The notes under the pieces are model-generated. The model had not been told where the DNA came from. It saw nothing but the letters and a program-made list of their open reading frames with translations, and searched no databases. A program made the translations under genes and the position numbers. Source: Tenacibaculum agarivorans (GTDB lineage: Bacteria; Bacteroidota; Bacteroidia; Flavobacteriales; Flavobacteriaceae). Taken from it: a DNA stretch of 64,000 nucleotides. This document shows positions 54,034-63,316 of this stretch, in pieces; the first letter of the stretch is position 1; each line of letters begins with the position of its first letter. Location of the stretch: positions 1 through 64,000 of the forward strand of contig NZ_MSMP01000012.1 in assembly GCF_001936575.1 (NCBI RefSeq). The letters are read 5' to 3'.

Positions 54034-55698
54034 TTAAGTTGCTATTTTATATGGTAATAGTATAGTTGTTTTATTGTGATTATCTTCGTATTTAAAAGAC
54101 AAATTAGTATTGGAATTCAGTAACTTTAAAAAGAAATACAGTAAGTCTTTAACTTTTTTTATTTCTGCTCGAATGTCCTTTTTACTGGCATCAAGTGGTA
54201 AACCGTTATCTAATATGATACAAGACAAAACGTGTTCTTTAAACGTGATTTCTATAGTAATTTTAGGAGCCGTTATTTCATTAGATTCGCAATTTTTAAT
54301 AGCAATATCAAGTAATGGTTGAATTAACATTGGAGGAATATCTATTTCAACATCTTGTAGATTATTACCCGATTTTACTTCAAATGTGAAGGATCTATCT
54401 TCTTTGAGTTGATGTGTTTCTAAGAAAAAGATAATGGTTTGTATTTCATCAGAAATTTCAATCAAAGGTTGTCTAGAATGTTCTAGAATAGCACGTAACA
54501 ACTTAGAAAATTTAGAAAGATATCGAACACTTTTTGGATCCTTATTAGCTATCATTTCTTGCATGGATGCTAAAGAGTTTGAAATATAATCAGGTTTTAA
54601 TTTGATCCAGTTCAACCGTTGATCTATTAAAAGGTTTTTATATGTACTTTGAATATTTCTATACCTAAAAATGAAGAAAACAATTATTGAAATTAATATA
54701 ATAGTTAGTGAAACACTAATCATTTTAAGTATATTTTCTTTTGTTTGATTAAGTTCTGTATTGACTAACTTTACTCGTTTAGTTAATACCATTTCTTTTT
54801 TATTCGCTGAGGTAATAGAAAGAATTTGTTCGTCAATTTGATTTTTTAAATTTTGTTCATTAATGGCAAGCACACTATCTAAATATTGTCGCATTAAAGT
54901 TGTATTGTTTTTTTGGGCATATAATAAATAGTAATTATTGAAAATACTTTTTTTATTATGTAATTCACTAAAAGGAGTTAAAGAATTGTAGGCAGAATCT
55001 AAGTATATTTTAGACTTTTCATAATTTCCTGTATTTAAATAACTAAGCCCAATGTTGCTATATTGTATATTAATACTAGGGTTTTGAAAAGGAGTCTTTT
55101 TTTTATTATGCGCTAAACTTTGTTTTAAGTATACTATTGCTTCTTTATGTCTTCCTAGTTTTTGAAGTATTATAGCGAAATTATTAGTGTATAGGTTGAG
55201 TTTTTGATATGCAGGTCTTGTAATTTTTTTATAGGCAGCATATGCTTTTTTAGGTTGTCCATTATAATTATAAAGGACCCCACATTTAAAACACAAACTC
55301 ATAAATTGAACGGAATCTTTTTCTCTAAAAAAAGGGGTAATAGAATCACAAAATTTTGCGCCCTCTTCAACTTTAAGTAGATCTGTTAAATGCTCAGCTT
55401 TAACATTAAAAGCCTTTAGAAGGTGAAGAGTATCTTTTGCAGCATTGGCTTTTTTTACAAATTCATTAGCTAAAACATAACCATTTCCAAATCTTTTTGT
55501 TCTTCCATAAGATCTTGAAAGTATATAATACTCATTGAACGTAAGTTCTTCAGAAGATTGCTTTGCGGTTAAAAGCTCAATGATCTTATCATATTCACGA
55601 TTAGAAAATAATTCTTCAATATTTTCTTGAGCATAGGTCAAGAAAAACCCTCTGGTAAGGAATAGAAAGAGAAAAATGATGTTATAAAGGGATTTCAA
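54034..55698 (-). CDS. degenerate LytS-type sensor kinase (pseudokinase) with TPR
   Basis: The 554-residue protein has a signal peptide, a TPR-like sensor (about 30-300), one transmembrane helix (325-345) and a His_kinase/HATPase region. The motif expected as PHFIFNSL reads PDYISNSL, so the phosphoacceptor His is Asp (D370). The N-box reads LDIAIKNC instead of VENSI-HG, and the G1 box is DNGLPL instead of DNGVGL. ATP binding and autophosphorylation are therefore doubtful. It is likely a non-catalytic partner of the intact kinase encoded just upstream. Confidence 0.85.
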   Translation of the reverse strand: MKSLYNIIFLFLFLTRGFFLTYAQENIEELFSNREYDKIIELLTAKQSSEELTFNEYYILSRSYGRTKRFGNGYVLANEFVKKANAAKDTLHLLKAFNVKAEHLTDLLKVEEGAKFCDSITPFFREKDSVQFMSLCFKCGVLYNYNGQPKKAYAAYKKITRPAYQKLNLYTNNFAIILQKLGRHKEAIVYLKQSLAHNKKKTPFQNPSINIQYSNIGLSYLNTGNYEKSKIYLDSAYNSLTPFSELHNKKSIFNNYYLLYAQKNNTTLMRQYLDSVLAINEQNLKNQIDEQILSITSANKKEMVLTKRVKLVNTELNQTKENILKMISVSLTIILISIIVFFIFRYRNIQSTYKNLLIDQRLNWIKLKPDYISNSLASMQEMIANKDPKSVRYLSKFSKLLRAILEHSRQPLIEISDEIQTIIFFLETHQLKEDRSFTFEVKSGNNLQDVEIDIPPMLIQPLLDIAIKNCESNEITAPKITIEITFKEHVLSCIILDNGLPLDASKKDIRAEIKKVKDLLYFFLKLLNSNTNLSFKYEDNHNKTTILLPYKIAT

Positions 55699-55710
55699 AG
55701 GGATAATAAT

Positions 55711-57375
55711 TTAATTCGAGTTAGAGAAATAAGGTAGACTAATGATAATTTGAACTCCTTGTTTACCTTGATTTTTTAAATCTTTAATATTGATGTTAAA
55801 ATTCCCTTTCATTTTCTGGGATAAAATAGAAAGTCGTTCTTTAACAATTTCTGTAGCTAAAGAGGATTTTCCATCTTTCTTTGCTGGCTTTTCTTTATTA
55901 GGTGTTAAACCAACACCGTTATCGGTAATGATACATAAAATGTGCTTTTCTACACCTTTAAAAGTGATGTTAATAGTAGGATGTTCTATTTCTTTTTTAA
56001 AACCATGGATAATCGAATTTTCAACAAAAGGTTGTAAAATCATGGTAGGTATCGTAATTTCTTTATTCTCAATGTTGTCAAAATTAATAGACAATAAAAT
56101 ATTCTTTTGAGTACTTAAATTTTGTAAATCGACATAATCTTCCAATAGTTTTACTTCTTCTTTTAGCGAAACAAAAGTATTAGGTTTTTTATGTACTAAA
56201 GATGCCATTATGTTTTGAAATTTAGACAAATAATTTGAAGCCTTGTTACTTTCATCATTTAATACCATACCTTGTAAAATAGATAAAGCGTTAAAGATAA
56301 AATGAGGAGTCATTTGAGACGAAAGTAACTTTTGTTCGTTTACTATTTTGCTATACTTTAATTTAGTATTAGCGTAAATATTTAATAAAGTAAGCGAAGT
56401 CATTACCATGCAAATAGATAATAATATAATGTATATAATTAATTTTCTTTCATTGGTGTTTTTTAATTCTTTATTAATGATAGATACTCTTTTAACCAAC
56501 TTGTTTTTTCTATTATTTAAGGTAGAAAGTTCTTTAGTTTTTTGTTGAATCTTGTAATCATATACGGCATTATTGAGATTTTCAATTAGTCCTACTGTTG
56601 TGCTTGCTTCTGATAGTAAGTGCTGGTCTGAAAAATAATGGTATTGTGTTTGTAGTATCTCTTTTTTGTCTAGTATGCTTGTTGAATGTTTAAGCATGCG
56701 GTAAGCAGAATCTAAATACACAGAGGCGTTCTTCCACTCTTTTTTTAAAACGTGTAGCGTTGCAATTTTATTATGGATAACATTAGTGAAGTCTAAGCGA
56801 TTTTTTTTCTTACTCAAGAATAACGCTTCTTTAAAATAATGTAACGCCTTATCATAATGTTTATTACTCATTAAAACCAAACCATAATTGTAAATAAAAA
56901 CAGGTGTTTTTAGAATATTAGGATTTTCTATTTTACTAAATAGCTCATAAGCTTTTTTAAATTGATTATTACGATTAAAAAGGATACCGCAATTAAGACA
57001 CATTTCTTGATAATAAGGAGCCTTATCATATTCCATTTTTGGTAGTGTATTGAGGCAAAATTCAACTCCTGTTTTAACTTGATCAGCATCGATTAAATTT
57101 TTCGCTTTAATATTATAAGCTACAGCCAAGTTTTTAATATCATTAGTTTCTTGTAATGATTTAATGAGTTCATTTATGAGTGCTAAACTTTTGAAGTGCT
57201 GTTTTCTGTCTGTATAGGTCTTTGCTAATGAAATTTTTTCATTTACAGGTGTAATACTATCGATACCATATGCTTTAGCATCAATGGTTTCTTGAATATT
57301 TGAGTTGTAGGAAAATAAGCTTGTTGTCAAAAAAACAAGCCAAAGGGTTATAATATTCTTTGATTTTAAATGCAA
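55711..57375 (-). CDS. LytS-type sensor histidine kinase with TPR
   Basis: The 554-residue kinase has a signal peptide, a TPR-like periplasmic sensor (about 45-280), one transmembrane helix (311-332) and an intact His_kinase domain: PHFIFNAL with H358, N-box VENSIIHGF and G1 box DNGVGL. It has the same length and plan as the next gene, which looks like a tandem duplicate that lost its active residues. It should phosphorylate the LytTR regulator. The sensed signal is unknown. Confidence 0.93.
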   Translation of the reverse strand: MHLKSKNIITLWLVFLTTSLFSYNSNIQETIDAKAYGIDSITPVNEKISLAKTYTDRKQHFKSLALINELIKSLQETNDIKNLAVAYNIKAKNLIDADQVKTGVEFCLNTLPKMEYDKAPYYQEMCLNCGILFNRNNQFKKAYELFSKIENPNILKTPVFIYNYGLVLMSNKHYDKALHYFKEALFLSKKKNRLDFTNVIHNKIATLHVLKKEWKNASVYLDSAYRMLKHSTSILDKKEILQTQYHYFSDQHLLSEASTTVGLIENLNNAVYDYKIQQKTKELSTLNNRKNKLVKRVSIINKELKNTNERKLIIYIILLSICMVMTSLTLLNIYANTKLKYSKIVNEQKLLSSQMTPHFIFNALSILQGMVLNDESNKASNYLSKFQNIMASLVHKKPNTFVSLKEEVKLLEDYVDLQNLSTQKNILLSINFDNIENKEITIPTMILQPFVENSIIHGFKKEIEHPTINITFKGVEKHILCIITDNGVGLTPNKEKPAKKDGKSSLATEIVKERLSILSQKMKGNFNINIKDLKNQGKQGVQIIISLPYFSNSN

Positions 57376-57476
57376 ATTATTAAAATATATAAAGCTAAAA
57401 ATACATCAGAAAATTTAAACTAGATGTACTCACTTTATATTTGTAGCAGATCAAATTATTTTTGCAAAGGCTGTGG

Positions 57477-57848
57477 TTATATCACAGTATTCATTATTAA
57501 TAATCCCCAAGCTATAAGCAAACATAATCCGCCTAAAGGTGTCACTGGACCTAAAAATTTCATTTTCTTACCGAAAGCATCAGATAAAACCAATCCATAA
57601 ATACTAAAAGAAAAAAGAATAACGCCTATAGAAAATAGGAGGATAGCACTTGAAAATGAAGGATTAAAGTTCAATCCTAGTACTAGTAAAACAATAGCAT
57701 GATACATCTGATATTTTACACCAGTTTCAAAACTGGTGAGTTGTTCATGCGTTAATTTCTTTTTTAAGGCGTGCGCACCAAAAGCGCCTAATAGGATAGA
57801 TAAAAAACCAAATGAACCTGCGATAAGTATTGTAATTTGTTGATTCAT
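57477..57848 (-). CDS. DUF423 family membrane protein
   Basis: The 123-residue protein has four transmembrane helices and the DUF423 hallmarks LGAFGAHALKKKL near the N-terminus, GVKYQMYHAIVLLVLGL, and PLGGLCLLIAWGLL at the end. The family is conserved with unknown role. The gene lies 3 bases downstream of the stop of nothing but follows the large fusion gene on the same strand. Confidence 0.93.
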   Translation of the reverse strand: MNQQITILIAGSFGFLSILLGAFGAHALKKKLTHEQLTSFETGVKYQMYHAIVLLVLGLNFNPSFSSAILLFSIGVILFSFSIYGLVLSDAFGKKMKFLGPVTPLGGLCLLIAWGLLIMNTVI

Positions 57849-57851
57849 CTC

Positions 57852-60800
57852 TTAAAAATTAAAACCTAAACTAAAAGAAAATCGACTTCCATCATCACCA
57901 TTGAATAAAGCAAGGTTAGCGGTAAACATATCTAAACCACTAAGCCAAAAAGAACCACCGTAGCTTGAATTCCAAACATTAGATGCATTAGCAAATGGAC
58001 TCCATACTTTACCATAGTCAAATCCTCCAGTTACCCCAACTCGCATAGGAATAAAAGCTTTAAAGCTACCTAGGCGTAAGCGTAAATCGTTAGTATGATA
58101 GAAGTTTTCTGTACCTGTAAATCTATTTACATTGTAGCCACGTAATGTTCTGTTTCCTCCTAAACTTACAGCATGATAAATTTCAAATCTATTTTTAAAG
58201 TTAAGATGGCTTCCTATTTCAGTAGCATATACTAAACTTCTATTAGGAACTAAATTTTGATAAATAGCTAGAGATGTTTTTAAATATCCAAAATGTCTGT
58301 CAGTATTATCAGCATTCATTTTAGCTCCCATAGTCAAATCAAAATTCATTCCTTTAGAAGGAAAGCTCTGATTGTCAACTCTTGTGTGATTAAAGTTAAT
58401 TTCACCACCTACAAAGAAATTTCTATCGAAGATATTGGTAACTCCATTGCTAAAATCTGTAATATTTCTACCGGGTGTGTTTTCAACTTTAATCGCTTCA
58501 AAGCTTCCAGTTAATTTTAATGTACTTCCCCAGATATAGCGTCTTACTAAAGATGGCATGAAAGAAAATTCTTCTCTTTTTACACGGTAAAAGTCTAAAT
58601 CTAAATTTTGATCAAATACCGTTTCATTACCAAAACCGAAAAAGTTAAATGCATAATTGCTACTCGTAACTCTAGCGTTCAATTCTAAGCTCCATTGTTG
58701 TATAAATTCAGTAAACTCACCTGTGTAGCTCACTTCAAAGCCTTCAGTAGCAGAAAAATAGTTAGCAGTTAAGGTATGCTGATTGTCAAAAGGTCTTTTT
58801 TTGAAACCTTGACGAGTATGTGTAATGGAAACGCCAAGAGCTAAACCATCATCAGGATTTCCTCCGAAACTAGGAAATACTAAAGTGGTGTTATTTTCAA
58901 TATCTCTATGGTTATAGGTGTTTTTATCGTAATTGTCTTGTCGTAAGTCAGCAAGCTCTTTTCCTCCTTTAACAGTATTTTTCTTTGATACATAATCATA
59001 AACTTTAGTTTTTTTACTCCAGCCAGATACAGAAGAAGTGTCCTCATATGTATCATGATTATGACCACCAATCAATCGAATTAAAATACCATCATCTACA
59101 TCACCAGAAATATAGAATTCATCTTCTCCATTTAATCCATACAATTGTACTTCTTTGGTTTCTTTAGTTAAAAAAGTTCGTGAGTATATTTTATGGTCTT
59201 TTCTAAAGATTTCTACACTCGTTTCATTATCATTTAAACGTTTAATAATGAACTTGTCGTCTTTATCAGTTCCAACTATTTGAACTTTTTTAGCTTGTCT
59301 TTCATAATATCTTTTTGCAATGTCTTTCAGTTTATTTCGCCTTGATTTAATTTTTGCAATTAATTCTTTACCATCTATATCATAAATACTTTTTGGAAAC
59401 TGTTGAATCGATTTTTCAATAACTTCATCAGTCAGATTTTTCTGGATATAATCAACTTCAGCAAGCCAATCTTGTAATGTTAATTGATTTAAAAATTCAG
59501 CATCAAAAAAACGAGGATAATTGTTATACCATTTCATGTTTTGAATATCATAATCCATAGATTGCATATTCTTTACAATGGGGGTGTAAAATTTAAATAG
59601 AGGAATTAAAACACCATCAAATTTAGAAAAGGGTTGATCCCTATCTCTTGGTATTGGTCTGTAATATGTAGTACCTTTTTCGGTTTTAAATGAAGCAAAC
59701 CTCCATTGGTCTTCATGCCTATCCCAGTCACCAATTACCATATCAAAAAGTCGAGAACGAACAGTGAATTTCTGATCAATACTATGTTTACCATTCTTTC
59801 TGATTTTTTCTAAAACATCATAAGTACTAATAATTTTTTTCGAATTTCCAAAAGTAGCCACATCGTCTCTATCTCCTGCTGGGCGTTCTTCTAATAAATA
59901 TAAACCACCTCCAAATATATCATTGTAAACCCCTAAACTTGGTTGTTTAGGCATATAGTATAGTTTCGGATTGGTATGATAAATTCCAGCAGCTTCAGCC
60001 ATATCTGGAATTACAAAAGCAGCATAAGGGTGCGACATAGTAAAGATATCTTGTACTACATCTACAAGGAAAGTTCCTTTTAAAACACCTCCCATAATTC
60101 TACTTCCGTCTTTGTACATAGAACGAAGTACATATTGTTTACCATCAGGATTTTCCAAACGCAAAGAGTTTGTTTGGTTTCCTCCACCACGACGAATAGG
60201 AGTTAAACCTCCATGCACTTTATCTAATTCTAGTACAGGTACAGTAACATCTTTACCGTATTTTTCACGATTTAAATCTCCCCACATGAATTTATGGAAT
60301 CTACCAACCTCAATAGCTTCTTTAGAATATAAAGATGTTGTGATTTCTTTTTTATGTTGATTATATTCCGAAAAATCAAAATCTGTTTTTCGTTGAACAG
60401 GATCTATAATTTGCTTACTAAATAATAATTTATTTTGATCTTTATCATTAGCAGCATAATATTCTACAATTGCAGATCCGTCTTCATAAAAATTTAGTTT
60501 AGCATATCCATAATTTCCATAGGTAAATTGAGCACCGTACCCCACTAATGCTGGTGATTGCTTTGAGCCTGATCCACTAATTATTTGCTTAAATCCATTG
60601 TTTTCTATGTATTGTAAATTATGATCGTGTCCACTTACAAATACAATATTGTTTTTAAAATCGTTGGCAATAGTTTCAACTTGGCGAACAAAATCCTGAT
60701 ATTGTTGATGGAAGTTATCAGTTTGTATACCAACATGTGAACGAAGCATATTTTTTAACGTACCTAAAACAGGAACAGGTTTCATATGATCTTTAAAAGA

Positions 60801-61499
60801 AAAGCTTCCTCCATGAGGTCCATTAGAATATAGAGGATGATGTAAAGCAACAACAACATTCTTGTAGCGATTCTTTTTAAATAAACTCCACAACTCTTCA
60901 ATAAAACGTTCACGTGTTTTAATATCACAATTGTCGTTTATTTTAGGTTCTTCATTCCAATTCATGATAAACCATCTACTATCAATAGTAATCAAAGTTA
61001 GATTGTTATTAATATCAACTTTATCCAGTCCACAGCCATTCTCAGGTAAAAAAGAACCCTTTCCCAAAGCTTTTTCTACTAGCTTTTCTTGTCTTTTTAA
61101 TCCATCAACACCATTATACCAGTCGTGATTTCCTGGAATAAAAATAGGAGAACCTTTATAATTTTTTATGGCATCAAGTTGAGTTTGAAGTCGATGTTTT
61201 GCCAGTTTATAATCTTTATGTTTTTTAGGATACATACCTACAGGATAAATATTATCACCTAAAAAAACGGTAGTACTATTTTCTGGAGCTTTTGCAAGTT
61301 CTTTTGAGAAAAAATCTAACGAAACAATACTTTCTCCCATTTTTGCATTACCCGCATCACCAATTAAGTAAAAAGAATATGTGGGTTGAGAAGAACGTTC
61401 TATTTTTTTTGAGGTACTAGGATCGGTATACTTAGCATTATAGCTTGCACATCCATACAAAAACACTAAAATTGTAACTACAAGATAACTTCTATTCAT
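57852..61499 (-). CDS. phosphoesterase-outer-membrane barrel fusion lipoprotein
   Basis: From 61499 the protein is 1215 residues with lipobox YGC (signal MNRSYLVVTILVFLYGC). The N-terminal ~370 residues are a calcineurin-like phosphoesterase: YLIGDAGN, FLGDNIYPVG, PGNHDWYNG and SGHDHNLQYIE. A middle region follows (about 400-830), starting HKFMWGDLNREKYG. The last ~350 residues are beta-barrel-like with BamA/surface-antigen features and end in FSLGFNF, the aromatic end of outer-membrane proteins. The phosphoesterase would be displayed outside or in the periplasm by its own barrel. A promoter box at 61522-61529 shows that the longer start at 61532 is wrong. Confidence 0.87.
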   Translation of the reverse strand: MNRSYLVVTILVFLYGCASYNAKYTDPSTSKKIERSSQPTYSFYLIGDAGNAKMGESIVSLDFFSKELAKAPENSTTVFLGDNIYPVGMYPKKHKDYKLAKHRLQTQLDAIKNYKGSPIFIPGNHDWYNGVDGLKRQEKLVEKALGKGSFLPENGCGLDKVDINNNLTLITIDSRWFIMNWNEEPKINDNCDIKTRERFIEELWSLFKKNRYKNVVVALHHPLYSNGPHGGSFSFKDHMKPVPVLGTLKNMLRSHVGIQTDNFHQQYQDFVRQVETIANDFKNNIVFVSGHDHNLQYIENNGFKQIISGSGSKQSPALVGYGAQFTYGNYGYAKLNFYEDGSAIVEYYAANDKDQNKLLFSKQIIDPVQRKTDFDFSEYNQHKKEITTSLYSKEAIEVGRFHKFMWGDLNREKYGKDVTVPVLELDKVHGGLTPIRRGGGNQTNSLRLENPDGKQYVLRSMYKDGSRIMGGVLKGTFLVDVVQDIFTMSHPYAAFVIPDMAEAAGIYHTNPKLYYMPKQPSLGVYNDIFGGGLYLLEERPAGDRDDVATFGNSKKIISTYDVLEKIRKNGKHSIDQKFTVRSRLFDMVIGDWDRHEDQWRFASFKTEKGTTYYRPIPRDRDQPFSKFDGVLIPLFKFYTPIVKNMQSMDYDIQNMKWYNNYPRFFDAEFLNQLTLQDWLAEVDYIQKNLTDEVIEKSIQQFPKSIYDIDGKELIAKIKSRRNKLKDIAKRYYERQAKKVQIVGTDKDDKFIIKRLNDNETSVEIFRKDHKIYSRTFLTKETKEVQLYGLNGEDEFYISGDVDDGILIRLIGGHNHDTYEDTSSVSGWSKKTKVYDYVSKKNTVKGGKELADLRQDNYDKNTYNHRDIENNTTLVFPSFGGNPDDGLALGVSITHTRQGFKKRPFDNQHTLTANYFSATEGFEVSYTGEFTEFIQQWSLELNARVTSSNYAFNFFGFGNETVFDQNLDLDFYRVKREEFSFMPSLVRRYIWGSTLKLTGSFEAIKVENTPGRNITDFSNGVTNIFDRNFFVGGEINFNHTRVDNQSFPSKGMNFDLTMGAKMNADNTDRHFGYLKTSLAIYQNLVPNRSLVYATEIGSHLNFKNRFEIYHAVSLGGNRTLRGYNVNRFTGTENFYHTNDLRLRLGSFKAFIPMRVGVTGGFDYGKVWSPFANASNVWNSSYGGSFWLSGLDMFTANLALFNGDDGSRFSFSLGFNF

Positions 61500-61521
61500 A
61501 AGTGGTGACGTTGATATAAAA

Positions 61522-61529
61522 CAAAAATA
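61522..61529 (-). promoter_or_regulatory. TAnnTTTG -7 box for the phosphoesterase-barrel gene
   Basis: TATTTTTG on the minus strand lies 23 bases upstream of the start at 61499 and overlaps the longer frame, so it decides the start. Confidence 0.5.
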
Positions 61530-61533
61530 CAAA

Positions 61534-62436
61534 TTAGTTCACAGAACGATACTTTGCCGGAGTATATCCTGTTTTTTTCTTGAACAAGGTGCTGAAATGT
61601 TGCGGATACTCGAAACCTAATTCATAAGCAATCTCACTTATAGAATTCGTACTTCCTAATAATTTGTTCTTAGCTTTGTTAACTATAAAAGCATGGATGT
61701 GATCTTTAGCACTTTTACCTGTCTCTTTTTTGAGAAGATCACTTAAGTAGTTTGGTGACATGTTTAGCTGTTCGCCGCAATACTTAACAGAGGGTATTCC
61801 TAATTCTGAAGGTTTTTCTGAAGTAAAATAATCTTGTAATAACTTTTCAAAATCAGATATATGATCTTGATGCAAATTAGTTCTTACATAAAATTGTCTA
61901 TCGTAATAACGATTACAATAATCGAGCAGAAGTTCAAGGTTCGAAATAATCAACTTTTGACTATGCTTATCGATATTCTGATTGTACTCTTTTTCAATTT
62001 TTAAAACAATCTCTGTGATAGTATCTTCTTCCTCTTCAGAAAGATGTAGTGCTTCATGTACTTCATAATCAAAAAAAGAATAAGAGTTAATGTTTGTACT
62101 AAGTGTAGATTTCCTGATCAAATCAGGATGAAAAAAGAGCAACCAACCTTTTAATTCTTGTATATTAGGATCAGTTGTGTGTGATAATACTTGATCTGGT
62201 TTGCAAAAAATCATAGTACCAGTAGAAAAATCATACGAATTTCTGCCATAATGTAGAGAACAAGATTTTGCATCTTTCAAAGAAATCATGTACAAATTTA
62301 AGGTACATTTATCTGTATTAAACTCTCCATTTTGAGGAAGATCAGATACTTTAATAATGGATATTAAAGGATGTTTAGGAGGAGGTAACTGCAATGTGTC
62401 GTGTAATTCTTCTATGGAACTAATGTGTATGATCAT
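61534..62436 (-). CDS. AraC family transcriptional regulator
   Basis: The 300-residue regulator has an N-terminal cupin-like sensor (SCSLHYGRNSYDFSTGTMIFCKPDQVLSH) and the AraC DNA-binding domain at the C-terminus with SEIAYELGFEYPQHFSTLFKKKTGYTPAKYRS. It lies 8 bases downstream of the SDR gene on the same strand and probably regulates it. Inducer unknown. Confidence 0.93.
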   Translation of the reverse strand: MIIHISSIEELHDTLQLPPPKHPLISIIKVSDLPQNGEFNTDKCTLNLYMISLKDAKSCSLHYGRNSYDFSTGTMIFCKPDQVLSHTTDPNIQELKGWLLFFHPDLIRKSTLSTNINSYSFFDYEVHEALHLSEEEEDTITEIVLKIEKEYNQNIDKHSQKLIISNLELLLDYCNRYYDRQFYVRTNLHQDHISDFEKLLQDYFTSEKPSELGIPSVKYCGEQLNMSPNYLSDLLKKETGKSAKDHIHAFIVNKAKNKLLGSTNSISEIAYELGFEYPQHFSTLFKKKTGYTPAKYRSVN

Positions 62437-62443
62437 AATAAAG

Positions 62444-63223
62444 TTATTTGATTTTTTGCATATCGTGAATTTGTTTCAATAACATCTTTTTAGGAGTAAA
62501 AGGTAGCATTTTTAACAGTAATGATTGAGAAAATGTTAATCCAGAGATGACATCTAATTTACCTGAAAGCATTCCTTTGTATCCAGCTTCCGCAACAGAA
62601 CGAGCACTTGCAGGTTTATCAAATAAATTAGTTTTATCCATGCCAGAAGTCGAACCAAATTCTGTAGCAGTAGCTCCAGGCATTAAATTGGTTACCGTAA
62701 CATTAGTGTCACTTAATTCTTGTGCTATAGCATTACTAAATGAAGTAACATAAGCTTTAGTGGCATAATACACTGCTTGCAAAGGTCCAGGTAGTAAACT
62801 AGCAGTAGAAGAAACATTAAGTATTTTCCCTTGATTCCTATTTACAAAGTCAGGTGAAAAAAGACGAGTTAGTGTTGTTAATGCAATGACATTTAAGTTA
62901 ATCATGGTAATATCTTGTGCTAATGCTCTTTCATGAAATTTACCAACACCACCAAATCCAGCATTATTGATTAAAAAGTTTACAGTAATGTTTTCTTTTG
63001 AAACTTCATCATATATTTCTTGCGCAGCATTAGGTTTTGTAAGATCTTTTACTATAATCTTTACTTGAGTATGGTATGTACTCTCAATTTCAGATTTTAA
63101 CTCTTGTAACTTATTTTCTCTACGCGCTACTATAATAACATCTCCATTTCTTTCAGCATGAAGTAAGGCAAATTCTTTTCCTAAACCGCTACTAGCACCA
63201 GTAATTAATGCAACATTATTCAT
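62444..63223 (-). CDS. SDR family NAD(P)-dependent oxidoreductase
   Basis: The 259-residue enzyme has the cofactor motif TGASSGLGKE (residues 8-17), NNAG at 86-89, the serine in NVSSTASLLPG, and YxxxK in YYATKAYV. It is a classical SDR (DltE/YqjQ-like group); the substrate is unknown. It is the first gene before the AraC regulator and has a TAnnTTTG box 28 bases upstream. Confidence 0.93.
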   Translation of the reverse strand: MNNVALITGASSGLGKEFALLHAERNGDVIIVARRENKLQELKSEIESTYHTQVKIIVKDLTKPNAAQEIYDEVSKENITVNFLINNAGFGGVGKFHERALAQDITMINLNVIALTTLTRLFSPDFVNRNQGKILNVSSTASLLPGPLQAVYYATKAYVTSFSNAIAQELSDTNVTVTNLMPGATATEFGSTSGMDKTNLFDKPASARSVAEAGYKGMLSGKLDVISGLTFSQSLLLKMLPFTPKKMLLKQIHDMQKIK

Positions 63224-63250
63224 TGTAATTGTTTTAAAATTAATATACTA

Positions 63251-63258
63251 CAAAATTA
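63251..63258 (-). promoter_or_regulatory. TAnnTTTG -7 box for the SDR-AraC pair
   Basis: TAATTTTG on the minus strand, 28 bases upstream of the SDR start, matches the -7 consensus. Confidence 0.45.
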
Positions 63259-63316
63259 TCAGCTAGGTGTTTCCTAAAAGTATATATTTTACTGAATAAT
63301 GTATATGGATTACTTA

